DNA of 10,598 bases from Candidatus Methanophagales archaeon. Its GTDB lineage: Archaea > Halobacteriota > Syntropharchaeia > Alkanophagales > Methanospirareceae. Numbering within the stretch: position 1 is the stretch's first letter; each line of letters opens with the position of its first letter. Positions 6,377-10,598 of this stretch are shown here, piece after piece. The notes under the pieces are model-generated. The model had not been told where the DNA came from. It made no database searches and saw only the letters and a list, made by a program, of their open reading frames with translations. The stretch lies in contig JAUWVD010000027.1 in assembly GCA_030617585.1 (NCBI GenBank), forward strand, positions 1 to 10,598, in the 5' to 3' direction. Both the position numbers and the translations under genes were made by a program.

Positions 6377-7093
6377 ATGGTAAGTAATTTAATCAAGTTA
6401 GAGAATGTCTGGAAGATCTACCAGATGGGCGATGTTCAAGTACCCGCACTGAAAGGTATTGATTTAGAAGTAAAAAAAGGCGAGTTTTTAGCTATCGCCG
6501 GCGTAAGCGGGAGCGGCAAAAGTACTATGATGAACTTAATAGGGTGCTTGGATTTGCCAAGCAAGGGTAAAATTTTCTTAGGCGGAGACGATATTGCGAG
6601 TTTTAGAGAGTCGAAATTAGCACAGATACGCGGGCAGAAAATAGGTTTTGTGTTTCAGCAATTCAATCTAATTCCCACATTAACTGCTTTAGAGAATGTT
6701 ATGCTGCCTTTAGAGTTCCAGGATGTTGATACATCAACAGCCAGGAAGAAAGCGTTAGAGATTCTAAACCTGGTTGGCTTAGGCGATAGAGTTCACCATC
6801 TGCCTTCTCAACTTTCCGGAGGACAACAACAACGAGTGGCTATTTCTAGAGCCTTGTCTGTTGATCCGGAAATAATTCTTGCTGATGAGCCTACTGGAAA
6901 TCTGGATAGCAAAACAGGCGAGTTCATCATGGATGTTTTAAACAAAATACATCGAAAAGATAGCAAAACCATAATTATCGTTACTCATGATTTCTATTTG
7001 GTAAAGCGAGCAGAAAGGGTGGTTTTTCTGAAAGATGGGCAGGTTGAGCGGATAGAGCATAATCATAAAGAACAAGGAGGTGAGTTCGCGTGA
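6377..7093 (+). CDS. ABC transporter ATP-binding protein, MacB/LolD type
   Basis: A 238-residue cytoplasmic ATPase that powers the permease encoded two genes downstream. All nucleotide-binding motifs are intact (residue numbers from ATG 6377): Walker A GVSGSGKST at 42-50, Q-loop FQQFNLIPTLTALENV at 93-108, signature LSGGQQQR at 146-153, Walker B IILADEPTGNLDS at 166-178, and the switch His in IVTHD at 201-205. The FNLIPTLTALENVMLPL and ADEPTGNLD wording is typical of the MacB/LolD/FtsE branch. I prefer ATG 6377, with a GTGGGT element 6 bases ahead, over the in-frame GTG at 6365, which lacks a ribosome-binding site and adds only MGKK. The stop overlaps the GTG start of the next gene, and a perfect Shine-Dalgarno sequence for that gene lies in its last codons, so the two are translationally coupled. 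Confidence 0.95.
   Translation: MVSNLIKLENVWKIYQMGDVQVPALKGIDLEVKKGEFLAIAGVSGSGKSTMMNLIGCLDLPSKGKIFLGGDDIASFRESKLAQIRGQKIGFVFQQFNLIPTLTALENVMLPLEFQDVDTSTARKKALEILNLVGLGDRVHHLPSQLSGGQQQRVAISRALSVDPEIILADEPTGNLDSKTGEFIMDVLNKIHRKDSKTIIIVTHDFYLVKRAERVVFLKDGQVERIEHNHKEQGGEFA
7074..7083 (+). promoter_or_regulatory. Perfect Shine-Dalgarno sequence deciding a GTG start
   Basis: AAGGAGGTGA is fully complementary to the usual 3' end of 16S rRNA and ends 6 bases before the GTG at 7090. It lies in the final codons of the ATPase gene and fixes GTG 7090 as the start of the anchored beta-domain protein. It is by far the strongest ribosome-binding site in the window and suggests high translation of that subunit. 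Confidence 0.9.
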
Positions 7094-8466
7094 TAAAAGA
7101 ATTATTGACCGGTAGAACCTTGAGGAAGATCACCGCTTTATTTATTATACTTGCAATACTCGTCTGTATCGCTCCTTCGTCGAGTGCGAGCACTGATGCA
7201 AACATAGTTATAACGGGCGTAAAGCCAACAGAACTCTCACCGGGTGACACAAAGGCGATAACGCTAACCGTGAAGAACGGGGGCTCAAATGATGCGAGGC
7301 AGATAACTTTTAATTTTCAGGAAAGTCAACATATTTCGGTTGTCGGATCTTCAAGCGTTTATATTAATTCGATAAATGGCTGGTGTTCGAAGGATGTGGT
7401 TATCACAGTCCATGTTTCTGAGGGTACTCTGGATGGGACATATTCCATACCTGTAACATGCACATTCAGTCAGTACTACTCCGACGGGAGTCAGGGTTCT
7501 GTTACCGAGTCAATGCCGGAAGTGACATATACAATCGTGTTCAGGATCGTGGGTGGAGCGATAATAGACGTTTCTGATGTTGATATGGCAGAACTTAAGC
7601 CAGGAGGAGAAACAAAACTGAAATTTAATATTACAAATGTTGGCAATTCTCCTTTGCAGAATATTGTTTTTTCATGGAACGAAGAGAAAGGGGTTATTCT
7701 CCCTCTTTATTCAGATAATACGAAATACATTGAATATATCGACGCAGGTGAATCAACAGAGTTAGAATACACTGTTGTAGCAGACGTAAATGCGGTGGCA
7801 GGAGTTTATCAGTTGGATCTGAGGTTTGAGCTTGAGGCAGGCAATGGCGGTTCGAGAGAGATAAATACAACAACAGGAGTTTTTGTTAGTGGCGAGACTG
7901 ATTTTGATGTTATCTTCTCCGATAGTTCGGCAGGACAAACATCTCTTTCTGTTGCCAACACAGGAAATAATCCCGCCTATTCAGTTACAGTTCGAATTCC
8001 AGAGCAGGACAATTTCGGTGTTCGGGGCAGCACCGCCTCTATTGTTGGCAATCTTGATAAAGGGGACTATACCATTGTCTCATTCCAGGTAGCGTCAACA
8101 AGCGCTTCGTTCGAAGGAACAGGTGCTGCAAATGTCAGTCAGCAAAGACCGCTTTCAGAAGGAGATAGACAAGAACTTAGAGAAAGTTTTTCGCAAAGAA
8201 AAGCCTCGGAAAACAACAACCTTAAAGTATTGATTGAATATACAGACGCAACGGGTATACGACGAACAGTTGAAAAAACAGTGCCGGTTCAACTCATGAC
8301 TATGAGTTCAGAGGGGTCTCCGTTAAATACACGTATGAGACAACAAGAAAGCATCTGGAAAAATCCTACATTCATTGTTACTATTGCTCTCATGGTTCTC
8401 ATTATTGGTGGATTTATCATATACAAAAAGAAGAAAATCGTTCAACAGATTTTCAAGAGAAAATAA
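7090..8466 (+). CDS. Membrane-anchored extracytoplasmic protein with beta-sandwich repeats (COG1361/CARDB-like)
   Basis: A 458-residue protein with an N-terminal signal or anchor helix at about 14-34 (ITALFIILAILVCIAPSSSA), a long outside part, a C-terminal membrane helix at about 427-445 and a basic cytoplasmic tail (YKKKKIVQQIFKRK). The outside part looks like three related beta-sandwich domains at about 38-152, 157-268 and 270-402. Each carries the CARDB/S-layer-like pattern of a Pro-Gly-Asp/Glu turn followed by strand and 'N-x-G-N/S' (LSPGDTKAITLTVKNGGS, LKPGGETKLKFNITNVGNS, SLSVANTGNNPAYSVTV). The third has a polar Gln/Ser/Glu-rich insert at 340-375. Cys99 and Cys124 could form a disulfide. 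GTG 7090 overlaps the ATPase stop, and the permease begins 11 bases downstream. The position suggests an extracytoplasmic adaptor or substrate-binding partner of the MacB-like permease; that role is inference. Confidence 0.82.
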   Translation: MIKELLTGRTLRKITALFIILAILVCIAPSSSASTDANIVITGVKPTELSPGDTKAITLTVKNGGSNDARQITFNFQESQHISVVGSSSVYINSINGWCSKDVVITVHVSEGTLDGTYSIPVTCTFSQYYSDGSQGSVTESMPEVTYTIVFRIVGGAIIDVSDVDMAELKPGGETKLKFNITNVGNSPLQNIVFSWNEEKGVILPLYSDNTKYIEYIDAGESTELEYTVVADVNAVAGVYQLDLRFELEAGNGGSREINTTTGVFVSGETDFDVIFSDSSAGQTSLSVANTGNNPAYSVTVRIPEQDNFGVRGSTASIVGNLDKGDYTIVSFQVASTSASFEGTGAANVSQQRPLSEGDRQELRESFSQRKASENNNLKVLIEYTDATGIRRTVEKTVPVQLMTMSSEGSPLNTRMRQQESIWKNPTFIVTIALMVLIIGGFIIYKKKKIVQQIFKRK

Positions 8467-8477
8467 AGAATAAAAAG

Positions 8478-9740
8478 ATGAGATTTAATAAATCACTTAA
8501 ATTAGCCGTAAATATTTTGGTGCATAGCAAGCTGCGTAGCTGGCTGACGATTATCGGTATAGTTATTGGGATAGCCGCGGTTGTCGCTATCGTTTCTATA
8601 GGGGCAGGTATGCAACAAAATGTCGAAAGCCGGCTTGGAGGTCTTGGTGCAGATATTATTACTATCTCTCCAGGAGGAGGACGTGCTTCTGCGGGTTTCA
8701 GGGGCGGGCATGGCGGTGGAATGCCGGGAACTACTGCAACCGCCGCAACCGCCGAAAACTTAACCAAAAAAGACGTTCTGGTGCTTCAGTCGGTTGGAGG
8801 TATTGAATACATTCAGGGCACTGTTTCAGGAAGAGGTGAAATGTATTACTTAGGTGAAAAAGCAACAATTTCAATTGATGGTGTTGATCCGTTAGTCTGG
8901 AAAGAGATGACCACTTCGGAATTGGAATCGGGGCGACTCCTCGGTCCATCAGACTATAACGTGGTGGTTGTTGGAAGTAGGGTAGCCAAAGATACTTTCA
9001 AACAACCTTTGACATTGAACAGAATGATTACCCTAGAAGAGAAAGCATTCAAAGTAGTGGGTATTTTAAAAGAGAGTGGTGGCTTTGGTGGAGATGACAA
9101 TAAGATAATTATGCCAATTAAAGCGGCAAGAGACACCCTGGAAGATGTAGGTAGTGATGAGTTCGACTCTATTACCCTTAAGGTGGCTAACACTGATGAT
9201 GTTGACCAGATTATGGAAGAAGCAGATAAAAAATTAATGATTTCACGTCATCTTACTGAGAGGGGAAAAGATTTTAGTATACGTTCAGCAAAATCCACTC
9301 AAGAAACAATGAGTGACATTACACAAACAATGACCTTGTTTTTAGGTGCTATTGCCGCGGTTTCATTGCTTGTTGGTGCGGTGGGTATTGCTAACACAAT
9401 GTTCACTTCCGTGCTTGAGAAAACGAAGGAGATAGGGATTATGAAATCTATTGGAGCAAAAAACAGTGACATTATGATGATTTTCTTATTAAATTCTGCA
9501 ATAGTTGGCCTGGTTGGAGGGTTGTTAGGAATTTGTCTTGGTACAGGTATTGCATCATTACTACCTCTCTTGGGTATGAGGATGATGGGAATGGGCAGGG
9601 AAGGAATGACAACTGCGGTTACACCCTCGCTTTTATTTTTTGCATTACTCATTTCAATTGGAATTGGCATGGCAGCAGGAGTGATTCCGGCCTATCGTGC
9701 TTCAAAGCTAAAGCCGGTTGATGCGTTGAGATATGAGTAA
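8478..9740 (+). CDS. ABC transporter permease, MacB/FtsX family
   Basis: A 420-residue permease with the MacB layout. TM1 is at about 23-44 after a short cytoplasmic start (HSKLRSWLTIIGIVIGIAAV). A large extracytoplasmic MacB_PCD domain spans 45-280, and the FtsX core has helices at about 284-308, 334-363 and 383-403. The cytoplasmic coupling segment EKTKEIGIMKSIGAKNSDIM (314-333) and the ending AYRASKLKPVDALRYE (405-420) are hallmark sequences. Residues 66-92 are a Gly/Ala/Thr-rich low-complexity insert, and the TM3-TM4 loop is Met-rich (MRMMGMGREGM at 367-377). MacB-type systems act by mechanotransmission, moving or releasing substrates outside the membrane rather than through a channel. 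It follows the anchored protein by 11 bases; the ribosome-binding site is weak (AAAAAG). Substrate unknown. A repeat element with a T-run begins 23 bases after its stop. Confidence 0.94.
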   Translation: MRFNKSLKLAVNILVHSKLRSWLTIIGIVIGIAAVVAIVSIGAGMQQNVESRLGGLGADIITISPGGGRASAGFRGGHGGGMPGTTATAATAENLTKKDVLVLQSVGGIEYIQGTVSGRGEMYYLGEKATISIDGVDPLVWKEMTTSELESGRLLGPSDYNVVVVGSRVAKDTFKQPLTLNRMITLEEKAFKVVGILKESGGFGGDDNKIIMPIKAARDTLEDVGSDEFDSITLKVANTDDVDQIMEEADKKLMISRHLTERGKDFSIRSAKSTQETMSDITQTMTLFLGAIAAVSLLVGAVGIANTMFTSVLEKTKEIGIMKSIGAKNSDIMMIFLLNSAIVGLVGGLLGICLGTGIASLLPLLGMRMMGMGREGMTTAVTPSLLFFALLISIGIGMAAGVIPAYRASKLKPVDALRYE

Positions 9741-9763
9741 TGATTTTAAACTGTTTAGCAAAA

Positions 9764-9819
9764 CACAAGATTACACAGATTTTCACGAGAAAACAATTTA
9801 ATCTTGTGGAATCTCGTGG
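9764..9819. repeat. Repeat family copy B, inverted-repeat part
   Basis: CACAAGATTACACAG at 9764-9778 is an imperfect inverted match to CTTGTGGAATCTCGTGG at 9803-9819. The stretch 9764-9789 closely matches the minus strand of the right arm at the window end (10562-10586). It starts 23 bases after the permease stop, again at a gene 3' end. Confidence 0.75.
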
Positions 9820-9825
9820 TTTTTT
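9820..9825 (+). terminator. T6 tract after the permease gene
   Basis: A run of six T directly follows the right arm of the inverted repeat (CTCGTGG then TTTTTT), in the direction of the ABC operon. Hairpin plus T-run is a plausible archaeal terminator for the ATPase-adaptor-permease transcript. Confidence 0.45.
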
Positions 9826-9866
9826 AGATTGGCTATACAAATACGGCCAAACTTAGATAAGTACAT

Positions 9867-9937
9867 GTAAATCAGTGTAAATCTGCATCCTAAACTAAAC
9901 TAAACTAAATTAAATAGTTAGAAGTTATACTTTATAT
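9867..9937 (+). repeat. Repeat family copy B, tail block including the grpE TATA box
   Basis: This block aligns with 1947-2000: TGTAAATC, then GTGTAAATCTGC, TCCTAAA, extra CTAAA units, TAAAT, and AGTTATACTTTATAT. The final part contains the TATA-like sequence ahead of grpE, so the promoter appears to lie inside a dispersed repeat. Between the inverted-repeat part and this tail are about 47 bases (9820-9866) with no counterpart in copy A. Confidence 0.72.
9890..9914 (+). repeat. Tandem 5-bp repeat (CTAAA)
   Basis: Four exact CTAAA units followed by one TTAAA. The corresponding place in copy A has only one CTAAA and one TTAAA, which suggests slippage expansion inside the repeat family. Confidence 0.8.
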
Positions 9938-9939
9938 AC
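9923..9939 (+). promoter_or_regulatory. Probable promoter of grpE
   Basis: AGTTATACTTTATATAC holds a TATA box (TTTATATA at 9931-9938) about 26 bases ahead of ATG 9962. That spacing predicts a leaderless or nearly leaderless grpE message. The box is part of the block shared with copy A near the deaminase gene. The A/G-rich sequence just ahead of the ATG (GAAGGAA) lies too close to the start codon to be a normal Shine-Dalgarno sequence. Confidence 0.5.
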
Positions 9940-9961
9940 AACAAGAGAGCAGAAGAAGGAA

Positions 9962-10468
9962 ATGGAAGAAGCAGAAGAGGTAGAAGAAGCAGAGTCATTG
10001 CCTAACGAATTGGACGAGAAGACTAAGTTAGCAGATGAATATTTATCGCGACTAAAATACCTGCAGGCGGATTTTGAGAACTATAAAAAGATGGTTGCAC
10101 GCGAGCGAGAAATGTACGAAATGTGCGCAACTGAGACGTTAATAATGAATTTATTACCGATTATTGATACTCTTGAGTGCGCTATTGCATCCGCGAGCAA
10201 TAACACATCCTTTGAAGAAGGAATTGAGTTGATATATACCGATTTAATCGCAGTGCTTGGTAAAGAAGGTTTGAAACCAATAGCAGCAGTAGGTGAGAAG
10301 TTTGACCCATATAAACATGAAGTGATAATGACGGTCATTGATGATGATCATCCGGAGGATACAATTCTTGAAGTGTTTGAGAAAGGTTATATGCTGGGCT
10401 CGAAAGTGATAAGAACATCGAAGGTGAAAATATCGAAACTAAAAAACCACGCGATTTCACAAGATTAA
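9962..10468 (+). CDS. grpE: GrpE, nucleotide-exchange factor of the DnaK (Hsp70) chaperone
   Basis: A 168-residue cytoplasmic co-chaperone that promotes ADP release from DnaK. An acidic N-terminus (1-20) leads into the long dimerising helix about 20-60 (SRLKYLQADFENYKKM at 29-44), then the four-helix bundle region (NLLPIIDTLECAIA at 63-76, EGIELIYTDL at 86-95). The beta domain that contacts DnaK follows (GEKFDPYKHEVIMTV at 111-125, VFEKGYMLGSKVIRTSKVKIS at 138-158). Most archaea lack this machine; those that have it are thought to have acquired DnaK-DnaJ-GrpE from bacteria. dnaK would be expected just past the window end, which cannot be checked here. The family normally ends around the VKIS segment; the last seven residues, NHAISQD, and the stop codon are encoded by the left arm of a repeat element. 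Confidence 0.95.
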   Translation: MEEAEEVEEAESLPNELDEKTKLADEYLSRLKYLQADFENYKKMVAREREMYEMCATETLIMNLLPIIDTLECAIASASNNTSFEEGIELIYTDLIAVLGKEGLKPIAAVGEKFDPYKHEVIMTVIDDDHPEDTILEVFEKGYMLGSKVIRTSKVKISKLKNHAISQD

Positions 10469-10476
10469 CACAACAC

Positions 10477-10488
10477 TTTTTCTTTTTT
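10477..10488 (+). terminator. T-rich tract directly after grpE
   Basis: TTTTTCTTTTTT begins 8 bases after the grpE stop codon. Such T-tracts are sufficient terminators for archaeal RNA polymerase. It also forms the left side of a 10-bp hairpin with 10491-10500. If dnaK follows as an operon partner, this tract would weaken read-through, so dnaK may have its own promoter. Confidence 0.45.
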
Positions 10489-10559
10489 ACAAAAAGAAAA
10501 CCTGTGCTAAAAGAAAAACACTTTTTTTCTTTTGGTAAAGCTTTTCTTTCTAAGAAAAG
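10478..10559. repeat. Three A/T-rich hairpins inside copy C
   Basis: Three hairpins follow one another: 10478-10487 with 10491-10500 (10 bp, 3-base loop), 10509-10518 with 10524-10533 (10 bp, 5-base loop), and 10541-10547 with 10553-10559 (7 bp, 5-base loop). All use the same TTTTCTTTTT or AAAAGAAAAA wording in alternating orientation, as if one short unit had been duplicated and inverted. Confidence 0.7.
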
Positions 10560-10598
10560 GTTTGTGGAAATCTGTGTAATCTTGTGGTTATAAAAAGG

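Larger units (their letters stand above)
10447..10587. repeat. MITE-like inverted-repeat element across the grpE stop codon (copy C)
   Basis: The left arm 10447-10474 (CCACGCGATTTCACAAGATT and on) and the right arm 10561-10587 (ending TGTGTAATCTTGTGG) are inverted repeats with a few mismatches and a one-base gap. They enclose about 86 bases of A/T-rich DNA that forms further hairpins. No coding capacity is seen inside. Both arms belong to the same unit family as copies A and B. The left arm lies within the grpE reading frame. Confidence 0.75.

Noticed and set aside
8453..8767. A 104-residue minus-strand frame, Pro/Ala-rich, over the start of the permease gene
   Set aside because: It is the antisense of the Gly/Ala-rich insert and first membrane helix; no independent evidence of a gene.
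9299..9670. A 123-residue open frame on the minus strand inside the permease gene
   Set aside because: Its Pro/Ile/Ser-rich composition is the usual antisense image of membrane-helix codons, and there is no promoter or ribosome-binding site.
10447..10587. A complete insertion sequence at the end of the window
   Set aside because: There is no transposase coding frame between the arms and no clean target-site duplication touching the arm ends; at most it is a non-autonomous MITE-like element.

Overview
The window reads as archaeal chromosome, most likely a euryarchaeon of the methanogen/ANME type. The evidence is a TrmY-type tRNA pseudouridine-54 methyltransferase, a DUF92 membrane protein, a DadD-type 5'-deoxyadenosine deaminase, TATA boxes about 25-27 bases ahead of start codons, and several genes with little or no 5' leader. 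No gene pins down the genus, so the lineage is an inference. There is no rRNA, tRNA, CRISPR array or transposase gene.

Left part (1-5284): a SufS/CsdA-type cysteine desulfurase runs rightward and converges on a leftward block. In transcription order that block is an ATP-grasp ligase, a DUF92 integral membrane protein, a DadD/MtaD deaminase and TrmY. The deaminase would salvage 5'-deoxyadenosine, methylthioadenosine or S-adenosylhomocysteine, the by-products of radical-SAM and methyltransfer chemistry (TrmY makes S-adenosylhomocysteine). DUF92 has a very good promoter of its own, so the block is not necessarily one operon.

Middle part (5403-9740): a rightward accessory-looking cluster holds a small winged-helix regulator, a four-helix membrane protein, a MacB/LolD-type ABC ATPase, a membrane-anchored extracytoplasmic protein with beta-sandwich repeats, and a MacB/FtsX-type permease. 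The ATPase, anchored protein and permease are tightly coupled and look like one export or mechanotransmission machine, with the anchored protein where bacteria would have a MacA-like adaptor. The regulator and four-helix protein look like its local control or accessory module. The substrate cannot be told from sequence.

Right part (9741-10598): grpE, the DnaK nucleotide-exchange factor, is bracketed by members of a dispersed repeat family built from degenerate units of about 10 bp such as AAATCTGTGT and ATTAACACAG. Three members occur in the window: after the deaminase gene (1904-2000), after the permease gene (9764-9937) and across the end of grpE (10447-10587). The second seems to contribute the TATA box of grpE; the third encodes its last seven amino acids and stop codon. 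This repeat family, its placement at gene 3' ends, and its role around grpE are the least ordinary features here, together with the five-gene transporter cluster.
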